NCBI GenBank assembly: GCA_964035545.1
Contig: OZ037767.1
Coordinates: 26,397,628 to 26,461,627 of the forward strand
DNA length: 64,000 bases
Source: Bugula neritina
Lineage: Eukaryota > Bryozoa > Gymnolaemata > Cheilostomatida > Bugulidae
Direction: 5' to 3'
In this document: positions 32,915 through 46,600 of the stretch, in pieces
How the letters are laid out: the number at the start of each line of letters is the position of its first letter
How positions within the stretch are numbered: the stretch's first letter is position 1
Program-made: the position numbers and the translations under genes
The notes under the pieces: generated by a model
What the model saw: the letters and a program-made list of their open reading frames with translations, nothing else
Databases searched by the model: none
What the model was told of the DNA's origin: nothing

Positions 32915-34028
32915 GGTTGTCTGCTATCTAGCTACAAAGTGTCGACTGTATATATTTGAAATATCAGTTACTTGAGCTCTGATGTAAGAGGTATATTTAC
33001 TAGCGGCTACCCTTTCCTAAGTGTGGATACCACAAAGACACTCAACCATTTGAACAGTTTGAGATTGAAAAATAGCTATTATATGTTTTATATAATGATA
33101 TATTATCTTCTATAAGTATAGATTTTTAACAGTGAAATTAAATCATTTCTTTTGAGATGTTCAAATTAATTGAGAAACTCGTTTCTTATTTTCCAGTAAG
33201 ATGCTATTGAAAGGAAATACAGTGCTATGCATCACATACATTTATTGTGAAATAGCTGAATATACTAAATTAATTTGAAGCACACTTAGAACAGTGTGGT
33301 AGCTGTACAACTACATTAGTTTCTCAAAAATCAATGGAAATGGAATTATTGCCTTTACAGCTCATGCGAGTGCCATCTCTCCAATTGATATTAGTTCTTT
33401 TAATTGACTCTCATCAACACTGCACATTGACTTCACCTACATCTTGTAGTTTTTGTAATCTATTCATATGTCGACACTGCACACTGACATATAAAATAAC
33501 TGCTGCAAATATTGTGGCTAATAATACCAATTGTAAGACTGCTGATCTCGCTTCATTTATTCAGTATTAAATTATTCACATATATCTGAGCTATTATCTA
33601 TAGACTGCTTGGGAGTTGTATGCTCAAACAATTTGGTTTTATAATGAATTTCGTGCTCATGCCAATGACATTTTCATTAGGCTAAGGAGTTCATATGCAG
33701 TATTATGAAACTGATACCAATTCTTGCTGACTGTCAGGGCATGCTATGCTTAACTGCTAAAACACACTAAGTTGACTTAGAAGTAAAGATTAAGCTTTAG
33801 ATGAAATTAGTGTATTTTTAAAACATTTTTGTTACATAGAATATTATAATAAAACATGTAATACGAACTTGGCTTGTGTCTACAAACCTTCCTCTAATAC
33901 ATTTAGCCTACCAATATATAATCATTATACCAGAGCAAACAATACCAGAGGGACAACTCCAAAGTGACAACACTGCTCTTACAACAAATAAATTAAGATA
34001 GTCCATCAGATAATGATCTCTTAACTGT
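32915..34028. other. Spacer between GPCR copies 2 and 3
   Basis: About 1.1 kb, shorter than the spacer between copies 1 and 2. The promoter-proximal 60 bases resemble those of the other copies. A 78-codon plus-strand open frame at 33,334-33,570 has no recognisable features. The minisatellite and the 300-bp flanking segment are absent. Confidence 0.5.
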
Positions 34029-34985
34029 TCAACTGTCATCAGGTTGAACCTGATTGGAGCATCTATCAATTCTTAAAATACTCTTTATTTTGCTGACATA
34101 TTTTGGATGGAAATAAGCAAATAGCATTACATTTGCTATGCCATACAAATTGACACAAAACGTAGCAACAATCTCTAATATGAAAGTGAAAGTCGAGAAG
34201 TTCGTAAACTGCAGCACCATTAAAGTTGTCAGCAAAAAGTTTGATATTTGATGCATCACGTATATCCATATGATGAATTTACTTGCAGTCAACAATGTTT
34301 TATCGCTTTGTCTACTAATCGGCTTCTTTATCATAATTCTCAACTTTCTCCAGACTTTCACCAGAAGAATTATGATCACCAGTGACTCGGCACCAACTGG
34401 TATGGTTAATAAAGCAGATGCTAATATCTGGGGCTTGCCAAAAGCATACATGACTTTAAGCTGTGACCAACAAAGCTTTGGCAAGTAAACCACACAAATA
34501 AGACAGGAGTATAAGAATCCTAAAGCTAGTGCAAATCCAAAACATCTCTTGATCTTCCTTACAATGTAGTTTGTTTTGTAGTTGTGTGGTCTGCAAACAG
34601 CAACGTATCTTTCTATGCTTGCTATAAATAACACGGAATACCTGGAAATCACAGCAAATCCTATCAAGGCTTGAGCTGTGAAAAATAGTGAGTATGCCAC
34701 AATAGAAGAAAGTTTAAAAATGGCGACACGAAGTTTGCAGCTGAAATACAAAAAATTAATGATGCAGATTATGGTATCAGTAATAGTTATGTTTACTACA
34801 ATCCAGAAATACTTTGTATTTTTAAATTCCTTTATCTGACGCAGTACAAGCAGATGTAGGATATTCAAAACGAAAGATGCCAAGTTCATAGCATTGTTAG
34901 TCTGGTTGAACGGCTGATAACACGTCTCTGTATCATTCTGAACGCATGGTAAGACTTCAAAGTTAGTAGAGCCATAGTTTCCCAT
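34029..34985 (-). CDS. Class A GPCR, tandem copy 3
   Basis: Intronless, 318 residues. The N-terminus (MGNYGSTNFEVLPC) and C-terminus (CSNQVQPDDS) are almost identical to copy 1, suggesting copies 1 and 3 are closest or have been homogenised. It keeps the sequons at residues 17 and 27 (NDT, NQT), ERY after TM3, a TM2 Asp (here TITD), IIWIYVMHQ in TM6 and NLYGIANVMLFAYFHPKY in TM7. TM1, TM2 and TM4-TM5 carry most of the differences. Ligand and G-protein coupling cannot be told from sequence. Confidence 0.9.
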   Translation of the reverse strand: MGNYGSTNFEVLPCVQNDTETCYQPFNQTNNAMNLASFVLNILHLLVLRQIKEFKNTKYFWIVVNITITDTIICIINFLYFSCKLRVAIFKLSSIVAYSLFFTAQALIGFAVISRYSVLFIASIERYVAVCRPHNYKTNYIVRKIKRCFGFALALGFLYSCLICVVYLPKLCWSQLKVMYAFGKPQILASALLTIPVGAESLVIIILLVKVWRKLRIMIKKPISRQSDKTLLTASKFIIWIYVMHQISNFLLTTLMVLQFTNFSTFTFILEIVATFCVNLYGIANVMLFAYFHPKYVSKIKSILRIDRCSNQVQPDDS

Positions 34986-37900
34986 AATTCTCTGTTAACC
35001 AGCCAAGAAATGTCAACTATATATGATATATCAGCTGCTTGAGCTTTTGTATAAGAGGTACACTCACCAGTAGCGTATCTTTTCGTATGTATAGGCAACA
35101 CATATACTGTCGACTATATAGAAGTAATTTCAAATTGCAAAATAATGGAGTTCTGATTTATGCTATGGTAATGCAATATCTGTTATAAAATAAACTGCAA
35201 AGTTATTAGTTTAAAATATACACTATACTTAGGAAGCTTGTTTCCTATTCTTGGAGAGATTTCATTAGAAGTAGATTGTTAATTACTTTTCTAATTATGA
35301 TATCATAATACAGTACATATATGTATATGTTCTATATAATGTTTACTGTGAAATATAAGCTTTGCATAATAACTATGTTGAAAACCAAGAAATCTAAGAA
35401 GTATACATGTAATCATTTCATTTTCATAAAAATCAATGACTCTATAACATATCAGGCAGGCCTAAGTTCTTTATAAAATATAATGTTTGGTTTGATCTTT
35501 TTCAAATTATGCATTAAAATAAGTTTGTCTGACTGCAGGCAGTTCAATCTTATGCCAGGTTTTTTCACTATTCTTTGTAGTAGACTTACACAGCTACACT
35601 AAGCACTGAGCCTGGCAATCTATAAAACTAATTTTGCAAATGTTTTAGATAATGTCTGGGATCTGTATAAACTGCAAAAAAACAGATAGTTACAGAAACA
35701 AGAAATTAGGGTGGTTTTTCTAGCAGTTATATGTTTCAATTGTTGTCTGAGCAAATAAATATGCCAACAGCATAATATGCACCCAAATGGGTGTATTTGT
35801 GAAAGCAGTTTTATCCCATATAGAACTAAATATAAAAATATAAGGCTGCACTAATATAGAATACTAATCATTTCGTGCTGCCTACAGCTAGCTAGTAAAT
35901 TTGCATTCGCAGATATTTGATAACTAAAATTAGGTCAACTCTTGGATCTCTCTTTCTCTACTGAATAATACTGGAAGAGAAGGTAAACATAAATATAGAG
36001 ACTCATAGTATGATATAATAATATACTCATGTCAATTTTTGGGAGGGCTATTTTAGCCCTATCATAAAAGACTAGCTTTCATAATATTTTGAAAGTTTCT
36101 AATCATTTCAACTCATGCATTCGAGCGCACACACATGTATCATATATCATAATAATCTTAATATTTTCAAAATAGGCCTATACTGTTTTGTATTTTTGAG
36201 CAATTATATGAAATGTTAAAATATTTCAGTAAAATATTCAACAAGAAAAAGGACATATTAAGCACATTATTCATAATCTTTGCTTTGTTTTGCTTTTCTC
36301 AAGACCAATGTTATAGATTTCTCCCTGCATAAAGACGTGGAAATGCAAAATTATGCAAGTATGTATCAGTACATGGTTTGTAAAGAGGAAAGTTGATTTG
36401 ACAGCGTGAGATTGACAAAATAAGTTTAATATTAGTGTAAGCACTTGAAACTTCAACATACTTCTACTGTTCAACAGCTTATGGGCAGTAAACATAATAT
36501 TTAGAATATGTTATTATAGTCGCTGCTTAGTTTATGCTGGAGTCATAAACTTTTAACGTATAACTTAACAGCATAGCGATATGCAAGCTGCATTAATTTT
36601 CAATAATTTTCAACATTTATGGAGTTGTCCCATTTATTTGTGTGGTGTAATCAGATTAGTAATAATAATTTGTACCAAAGAGTCATCTTTCCTGCTTTTT
36701 ATTCCGCGAAGCATCAAGGTATGTAGAACACAGGATAAGCTCGCTTCGCTACAAGTAGTAGTAGTACATTCTGGATATTCATAATAATTCATATTCCTAC
36801 TAGTACTGTACTATCAATATTCGTATCTTTTGGCGTTGAAATTTACAGTTTTTCAAGTTAAAATCATTTGTTTTGGAAATGTCATGAGCCAGTGTTTAAT
36901 ACTAATTATTAATATTTGTGCGTGAAAAGAAAACCGACTGGGAATCATTAATAATATTAATATTAAGTTTAACGTTGGTGATTACAATTACATTAGTATT
37001 ACTGATTAGAATTATTATTACATTTAGTTTTACTTGAACTTCACGTGGAACCGGACTGCCACTGGTGGGTAATACTTATCCTTATACTCATGCTAATACT
37101 AATAGTAATAGTAATACTAATAGCTATTGTAATACTTACAGTTAATGTTATACTAATACTAATACTAAATCAAATGTAATACTCATACTGATAGTAATAC
37201 TTATACTAACACTAACAGTAACGGTAATACTTGTACTATAAGTATAAGTATAACTATAAGTATAAGTATTACCATCACTGTTAGTGTTAGTTATAGTTAT
37301 ACTAATACTAACTCGAACTGTAAGTGTAAGACCCAAGTCTAATAGTAATACTAATACTAATACTAATAGTAATACTAATACTAATACTAATAGTAAATGC
37401 AATACTAATTAATACTAATAGTAATAGTGATACTTAAAGTTAAACTTGAAGTTATTGTAATTGTTGATCTTACTAAGTTAATGTTATACTTACACTAATA
37501 TTTACTAATTGGTAATTACTAATAGTAATACTATTACTATTAGTATTACTATTTTTAAAAATAATTAGTAATTTAAATTACTAATAATGATATTAATACC
37601 AACAGTAATTAAAAACTAAAAGTAAATTACTGTAATTAGTAGTAAATACAATAATATAACATACAGCTGCATCTACGAACGTAGTGGCTGTCCTAGAACT
37701 TTGCACATTCAGTTTCACGTTCCCATTGTTTTTATGTCCATCTTTTAGCCTTATGCTACTAGTTTGAATACTAGTATAATTGAAGAGAATTTTGTGATTT
37801 CTTCGCATATTTTCATTCCATAAATGGTAGTACTAATGGCTACTAAGAATTTATAAATGTGGACAACTCAAACTGTAGTTTTGATTGATATAGTTTTGGA

Positions 37901-38204
37901 CATGTTTTTGTTTTAGCTGTTCAATATGATGGATTTTGTATATTTTCTGCAGAAAGAAAATAATTTGGGATCATCAGATAATAAGGAGAACTATAGTTAC
38001 CTGAATATCACCAGCTGCAACTTTCAAATTTCAAGTTACTCATCGTATCTCTGATAGTTACCTCTTGTTCATCACGAATGAGATGTTTATGGATGAAGTA
38101 AAGTCTTGCACATTGTTACAATTATACACTTTGCAAAAATTTCACTCATTGAAAGTTGCTGCCAATTGTGGTATTGGACAGACTCCTGACTAACTCCCTA
38201 CGTG
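34986..38204. other. Intergenic region between GPCR cluster and SPEN
   Basis: 3.2 kb between divergently transcribed genes, holding the promoters of GPCR copy 3 and SPEN. It includes a weak third trace of the GPCR-flanking segment (about 35,980-36,060) and a long AATACT-type microsatellite field (37,020-37,620). No gene is recognised. Confidence 0.5.
37020..37620. repeat. Compound AATACT/AGTATT microsatellite field
   Basis: Repeated AATACT, AATAGT and their complements, interspersed with AAGTATAAGTAT runs, spanning about 600 bases. Several segments are inverted relative to each other. Open frames across it (for example 37,148-37,402) are artefacts. Confidence 0.85.
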
Positions 38205-41200
38205 ATGGTCAGAGAATCACGGTATATTAAAGTTGGACAAATTCCTATCGGGATTTCAGATGACAAAGTCGCTGATCACTTTAGAAAGTATGTTCTATAA
38301 ATTCCTATTAATTTTAGCAAAAATTAGAATCTAGAATATTACTCAGATTAGTTCTTTTAAGCTACTAGGGTTAGAACAGTTGAAATGTCTCTGCTCATAT
38401 TCGTAGTGAAATTTGTCCCCAAATACAATGGCGATATTCATTGCCATCCAACACAGCATGACATTTTGCCAGCGTTATACGTGGTTTTGTACGGCTAAAC
38501 ATAACTTTGCAATTCCCCAGCAATTATTCTAGCTACCATAATATAGTTGAAATGCTCAATAAGTTCTAAAAGCAAATGAGCTAAGTGTAAGTTAATGATT
38601 GATTACTTTAACTAGTTATCAAACTGCCTGCTAGTAGCTGGTAGCCATGTTGCGCATATCAAATTTCACCTTCAACTAGGATATAAGTGAACTAGGTTGT
38701 TTTTCTGAACGCGTAACCACAATGCTCTTTTAATTCCCTGATTAATTTAGCTTGGAGTGATTATTAGAAGGGCTGTGGCCCTGTCGAACTGTTAGTAATA
38801 TAAATGATAGCGTTTTCTGATAATTTTGCGGTTAGAGGCAAACCGCACTATATTCTATATGCTTGGTTAGCTTGCAGTATTTGCGGTTTATCATTATCAC
38901 AAGAATAATTCAATGGCATTCACCTATTGTCATAGCAATAAAGCCCCCCAGAAGCTACGGTGTGGCTCCACAAAGTATCATTATTGTGAAAGCAAGTTGG
39001 AATAAGAGCCCTTATCTGCGTTTAAGTTTCTAGTCTATTGAATACGCTCCACCATGTTGAATGAATTCACTTAGAACTAGAAATTCTTGAAAGGATCATT
39101 TCATTAAAATCTATTTAGGGATTAGTTTGTTTTGCAGACGAACTATTGAGCTATAGAAAACCTGTGCAGGTTTTGAGATCGGAGCTCTTTGTTTAAAACC
39201 AGACATTATTCTATTGATTGAGCTCACGCAGCCTAATATCAGCAGATAATAAGTTTGTACGCCTTTTGTGTTATTCAGTAAAGCTTGGCTACACACAATG
39301 CAGTACTAACCAACTGATGGAAATCAATACATCATGTGATGTTGAATCAAAATGCTGGGTATGGGCTTATAATAGCTCAATATGCCTAGCCGCCTCCTGT
39401 TATCGCTATTGCTTGCCAGTTTTCTATTAGCTAGTTATCAGCTATCCTACGCAGTAACAGGCTTGTACAGCCGTGTACAGCTGCACACTAATCAATACAG
39501 AATGCAAGGCAAATATCATAGTGGCTGAAAATCGTAGGATTGAAAGGCAACCCTTATGTGTCATGTTGCTGATGTTGAGCAGCAAGTTGATGTATGGTGG
39601 TTTGTTTTAGATATGGTAAAGTGCATTCTGTAAGACTTGAGGACCAGGCAGACTGCCTTGAAGCTGTAGTTGCCTTCACCGACATCAAGGCAGCTAGTCA
39701 AGCATACAACGAGGATCAGCTACTTAATGGTGCTTGCCCCTTATCTATTGCCTTCTGTGATGCTACCGGTACAACTCAGAGTGAAGCCCGATGTCCAACA
39801 CATTCAGTTGAGAAGTTGGATGGTGGTTGCACACCCACCCATACTGATGGAACTTTAAATGGACCTTTGTCTGTTGTGGGAGATAAGGAGGGGTAAGAGA
39901 CAGATGAGTGGTGATGATCTAGTTAATACAAACACTATAACTCTTGTTTCCACTTTTTCGGCAGTGCACATGCAATGCAGCAGCAGCGTACTAAATTCAT
40001 GTCTAGCAAAGCTGATAATATTGACTTGCTGTCAGTCCCAGTAGACGCTCAGCTAGGATAAAAATGGTAACATATAAACCCAAGGATTACATTATTTCCC
40101 GACCCATTCAGTAATTTCACATGCTCTACTTTCAGCCCTCTCTTCCTCAAACTCCTAGTGCTATAAGAATGGCATTAAAATACTGATTTTATGAATCATC
40201 GCCTACACATTAACTATGTGTATAATGTAGTATTAATATTGTACTAGCTTAGTATTAGTTATAGCTGCAACCATCCACCTGGCTCTTTCATAACCAACTG
40301 CTACAAATCTTGAACTCTTGCTTTCACACTCTTTTCCTCCTCCCTTCAAACGGATTAGTAAAGCTACCATCTTATGGATTATATCTATCCTATGGATTAC
40401 ATCTATCCTATGGATTATACATTTGCCAACCCCTTTGGATTATATATATTTTCTTTGGATTATATGCCATTTCTAACATCCAAGTTGGATTACAAAATTT
40501 CTGTCGGATTATTGTTACTGGCAAAATGGTAAGTCACTACATTATTTTCATAATATTTCATGTGAATTCTCAATATTTCAATTATTGATAGTGCTATGGC
40601 TGCTTTAACCACTGCAATGATTACTTGATTTTCTTATTATTGCAGCTTGGATATCATAAACTGCCCAGACATCTTCCATCTCCAACTTGGATTATTTCTC
40701 CTGGAACTGTGCATTGGATTAATGTAATGCCGGAGTGCATCTACCCAACTGGGTTATCTGGGAATGGATTAGAAAGAGGCCAACCGAGGATATTGTATTA
40801 TAAACTGCTCGTACTAACTGACGTGGCACAGCCTTCTCATTTCAATTACAACTGCCGGCCCTCCATTATTTAATCTACTAGCTGCAATAACACTTCGCTT
40901 TCCAAGATAATGCAGTAACTAGAGCGTCGCTTGTTGACCCAAAGCCTTTGGAACGGTGCCAACTATCTATGTAAATAGGATGGCTTAGCCTATGTGGTAT
41001 ATAGCGTGTTGGAGCTCTCGCACTTGCGCTCCTAAATTGTTTAGAAGCCATGGATTTAAGGCTGACATGTTTGACTTGATGTACGTCTGAATTCTGCCAC
41101 TGTTGATCATGGCTGTAACGTTCGAGAGCTGTTGTTGATGTGCTGGTGATGGTTGTACTACTGGGACCACCATTAACTATATTATTAGTGAGTTAGTCTA

Positions 41201-43623
41201 TGGCCACATAACCCAGCAACGTACTAGACTGGCGCTGGGTACTAATTGCTACTGGAGTATGATTACTAAACTTTCTGAACTAGTCTTGTGAAATTCCAGT
41301 TTAGTTGTAGTGCAGTTCATGATAATTCCATGTACCCAGTTCTCGCTATAAAAGCTTAGTACGGCATCATCACGGAATTCCTCGATTCACACTGATGTTA
41401 TCAGTTGATCAGAACTGACTGTAAATCAAGTTTCTCAAATTCTGGCAAAATCTTTAATGCTCAATTTGTGATGAACTATATGTAAACTTGAAGCTATCTT
41501 TCCATGATTATATTATATTGTGTTATTTATAAAACAAATAAAACATCCTCTTGTAGGCGATAAAGAATGTTTTTGTTGTTCAAGCCTTGTTTCTAAATGC
41601 AGTTATTTTAAAGCTGTGTAGGTGTTCCAGGTCTATTTTATCAGGGTTACCATAATCTGGTTGTAATAATAAGCTAGATATAATAGTGACCATCGTAGTA
41701 GTGGTGCCACTGTAAATGGTAAATGTATTGGAAGTATTGGCAACAGTAATGTTGATAGTGGTAAGAGTATTGATGAAACTAGTAATTTTGTTCCAGTAAA
41801 AGTAATGATTATAATGGTAATAGACTGTAACTATGGTAATGATAGTGCTAATAGTGGTGGTGGTAGTAGTAATAATGATAGTAGTAGTAATAGTAGTAGT
41901 CGCAGTAGCAGTATAATAGTAGTAGTAGTAGTAGCAGTATAGTAGTTAACTCACTCACTCATAGTAGTAGTAGTAATAATAATAGTGGTGGTAGTAGTAG
42001 CAGCAGTATAGTAGTAGTAGCAGTAGTAGTAGTAACAACAGTAGTAGTAGGGATAGTAGCGATTGGCAGGGTTGGAAATGTATTACTACCACTGTTTAAT
42101 TATGTTTATATCTAGCATAGCAATATTTATTTAATTAGCAGTTTGCTGTTCATCCCCATATATACTATACTCGGGTTACTTATTTCTTACTAATGGCAAG
42201 ATCAGTTTGCCTAGCTCCTACAAGGCTTGCCTTTGTGCTGGTAATCTGTAATACTGTCGGACTGCATGCAAGTCAACCTATAATGTTCATTTCGTTCTAT
42301 ATTATATTGATTATAAATGAATAATACTCCAGGGAATTTCAAATTTCAAGCTGTTCATGTATTATAGTCATTTAATAGTCTACTGGGCTGTTAACAAAAA
42401 ACTACTGGTAGCCAGTTGCCTGCTTAGCTGTGTAGGCTATTTTTAAAAGCTGACAAATTGGAATAAATATAATGCATACACTTTTCTTACTCAATTGGCT
42501 GAATACTGAAAGTTGGATGATTAGAAGAATCCACAGTGATGTTTTTTATTTTGTATTTAAGGCATCGCCAGTTCAATCGATCCGATATATTTGATTATGA
42601 ACTTGATTTTATAATGGTGCAATTTTAAGTTATTTTTGGTTAGTGAGATAGTGTGGCATGTTAGATGAGATTCATTATAGCTCTCGACTTAATTTAGTCC
42701 CTTTCTTACAGAGCCACCACTTCTCCAGAAAGGAATAAAGAAAAAAGAAAATCCAAGTCACCTTCTAGAAATAAGGGACATTCTAAATCTCCTCCTAATA
42801 GTAGATCGAGATCTCGGTCTAACTCAACTGGCAGCTCTAAAAGGTTAGTTGAGTTTGAGTATATGCACAGCTGGTGTATCATCTACTACTTCATTTCTAG
42901 TACCACCAGATTGTGCTGTACAGCATAGCAGATTGTATATTATTTTCCATTGTAGTGATAATAACTTGAAGTGCTTTAGTTTTTACCATCAATTTGCTAT
43001 TCTATAATACTTATCATTTCCATCTCTAAGTAGGCTGGTACAACCTTTGTATTTAGTACTTGCTAAGCAGATGTTCGAAACCATTCCTGGCACATGCCCA
43101 AGTCTACCAAAGCATATCATTTATAATCAACTAACTGAATGTTGCAACAACAATCAATAATGGGTTGGTTACCATACTCTGTATGTATACCAGCCTACAG
43201 CCAGCCAGAGCTTTGAACAAGGTTGTGTATAGTTGGTAGAGTACTTAGCCTGGGCTAAATAGTCATTATAAGTCTAGTTGGGAGAGAGGAAAATATTTCA
43301 TGTTTTCAGCTTATAGGCTGAGATCAAGTGTCAAGTATCACATCCTGATGGTAGTGTTATAGTATGACACTCTCAAAATAGAATTCAGTAGTGTTTGCAG
43401 GTGCTTCCCGCTGTGAATGTAATGTTTATAACCTAGGATGTTATGCTGTTAGTACTGCCACTACTACTAGTACCACTAGTAATATTACTACTACAGTTAA
43501 TACTAATAATATATTGTTAGTACTAATTATGTACTATTAGTAGCGCTATCGCTACTACTACTACCACTGCTACTACCTCTACTACCACCACCACCACTAC
43601 TACTACCACTACTACTGCTACTA

Positions 43624-43666
<43 letters not shown>

Positions 43667-46600
43667 CACTACTACTACCACTACTACTGCTACTAATACC
43701 ACAACTTGTCTGCTGTGTCTACTGACTATGATGTATTACATTGTAGCAGCCGGACAAGAAAATCCGACACTACCTCTAAATCAAGCACTGCCGGTGACAC
43801 TATCAGAGTTAATCTTGGCGTGAGAATAACACATTTACCCTCACGCTCTTCAGGTAATACCTGTCAACTCTACTGTTCTTTGACAGTCATAGCTTATTAT
43901 CTTTGTTATAATATATGATCACATTGTGTGTGACTTCGTGCACCTAGTGCAAGTTATGTAATATAGTTAGTTACAGGTGTGTTGCAGTAATTTTAATTGT
44001 AGTGCTTGAGTATGAATTTAAATAATTTGTAGTTTCAAAGCATATATTTTTCTAACTGGTATTTGGTTTTCCCAATCCACTTCAAATCAAGAGATATGGA
44101 TCTATTGCAGCAAATCACATAACTTTAGCGCTGGCAATATCCTGTTATACAATGCTATCACTCTGTGTTTAGGTTCTTTCGTCCCAAGAATGAGTAGAAT
44201 TAAGCTCTACATTCATTTCAGAAACTAAGAACTCATTTCATAATGGTAGCTATTATGCACAAATGTTTCTAATGTCATTTTTATGGGAGACAGTAATAAC
44301 AAAAACCAGACTATGGTTTTGCCATTGCTCTTTAGCATTTAAATTAGAATCAAAACTTCGTTCAAACAAGCAACCCTTATAAATAAAGTATAGTATAGGG
44401 GCGGTGAACATTTACCATTTACGCACACGCTACCAACCATGCGGCAGGACCTCAAGGAACAGCAACTCCGAAATGTGCAGTACATGCTCTGTAAAAGAGG
44501 ACAACTTCTAATTACTCAGCATAGTGTATTACGGCATCTAGTAGTATGACAACTCCAAATATAACTCTTCGTTTTTTGTTATTAGATACAAGTCTGCGAG
44601 ATGGCTTGTTTCATGAGTATAAGAAGCATGGTAAGGTAACTGGCGTAGTGATAGAAGGCAAAGAAGCATCACGATCTGCTATTGTCAGTTTTAAAAAGTA
44701 TGTTTGTTTACCCTACCCATCCTTATCTACCCAACCTCTGCTGGTTATGTTTTCATTCTGCATATAAAATTGATTTGAAATAATTTGCTTAGCATAATTT
44801 TTAATTGGTAGTTTCAAAAAAATTCTGGTACTCTTTTAAATTTTAGTTGGAGTGTTCTGCCTTGGCATGCAAGCTTCACTATAGTGGTTACAATAAATTC
44901 AAAATGGTTTTTATAGAAATTTCGCTGTCATATTTTTTGTGTACCTTGATATGTCATGAATCTGTTTGTATTACTTGACTCACTCAACAGACCTTTCAGC
45001 ATATGTAATATTCTAGAATGTTCTCTTCACTGATTTTGGTATTGTAGACCTGAAGAAGCAGAGAAAGCTCTGGAAGCTTCTCGAGAAAAAAGCTTCTTTG
45101 GTTCTCAGATAGTTGTTGAAGCTCACGCAGGATTCGTGAGTGAGTCAGCCGAGGAAGAGAGCGACGAGCCAGAGTTTGACGAGTATCATGTCAAGGCCAC
45201 CAGGACGCTGTTTTGCGGCAACCTGGAGCCGCACACTAGCAGCAGTACGCTTCGTGAAACATTTAAGAAGTTCGGAGAGATTGTGGTATGTGCTTATTAA
45301 TCTGAGTCGGTGGTGGCTATACACTGTGTTACCAATGCTTTGAATTATGTGAATGTATGCTGGTCAGGATGAATTTGTGGTTGCTTGCGGTTTCATTTGA
45401 TGCAACTGTTTCCAAACATCAGATGAAAAATCTATGCACATGATGCTAAGCTGGGAAACGTAGAGATAGATATGTCTATGTGGTTTCGTTTTACAAAAGG
45501 CTATTCGATAAAATTTCTTGCTGGTGAATAAAATCTGAAATGACCTTGGAATGTGTTAGCTGCAGGTCAAGGACTAATGCATCTGTTGAATGATTCATTA
45601 CAGGATATAGAGATTAAGAAGCAAGGCGCTGCCTCATCCTACGCCTTTGTCCAGTTCTCTGATATCAAATCCGTCGTGCAGGCACTGAAGAAAAAAGATG
45701 GAACTCATTTGGGTATCAACAAAATCAAACTTGGCTTCGGGAAAAGCATGCCTACAAACTGCGTATGGATAGACGAGCTGCCAGACAACATAACTGAGAG
45801 CCTTATTAGGCGTGCGTTAGGAAGGTAAACAGTTAATTTAAGCTTCAATAAGTAGTGCAAGTCTACACCTGCATTAAATTCAAATTCATAGAATGAGTGT
45901 ATAATAGTTGTTTCTCCTTTATTTCTAATGACTATTTCATATGTAACCCTACATCATGCCAAACAGGATGCTGTGTATAGCTGTGAGATTTCATATGTAG
46001 CCCTAATGGAGTTTTCGCTCCCTGTGATATTTCATGAGTTGCTTGACTTTATAGACACGGTCTCATAACTGACGTAGTATTGGACAAGGAGGCTATGAGA
46101 GCACTTGTATCATTCCAGGCTACTGACCAAGCTGTAGCCGCTTTAAGTGATCTCAAACAGCGACCTCTAATGATGACCAAGAAGCTCATGGTGAGCCCTT
46201 CACACGTCAATGTTTTATTATATATGGTAAAGCTAGAAGTTAGAGCGGCTTGGTGCATCACTTTTTTTTCAGCAATTGAATTTAATTTTAGAGCAAATAG
46301 TTAAATAAATAAATTACAAATAAAAAAATGTAAAACTGCCACAAAGCATCTTTACAACACACTTCCGAGATGTAAAAACTGTTTTTGCTAAAGTAAATTG
46401 TATGTTATAACATTTTTTTATATAGCTCTAATATTGAACTTGTACGAACTATAGGTGGACTTTGCTAGCTGGGACTTTCAAGATAAATACAGAGAAAAAT
46501 TAGGGCTGCCAGCACCACCCACCCTACCTCCTCGAAGAGTTGGGGACAATGACAGATACCCTGCAAGGGGAGGGGCCATGGAGGTTAATGACAGGGGACC

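Larger units (their letters stand above)
39893..42711 (+). other. SPEN intron 2
   Basis: The longest SPEN intron (2.8 kb). It contains a cluster of GGATTA motifs (40,352-40,771) and an AGT microsatellite (41,820-42,060). Open frames such as 40,310-40,588 and 40,625-40,873 have no domain signature and no supporting splice phase. Confidence 0.6.

Noticed and set aside
40310-40873. Two plus-strand open frames in SPEN intron 2
   Set aside because: No domain signature; adding either as an exon is not required by the phases of exons 2 and 3. The sequence is better explained by the GGATTA cluster.
43070-43100. GTTCGAAACC resembling a tRNA T-loop
   Set aside because: No acceptor stem, D-loop or anticodon arm can be folded around it.
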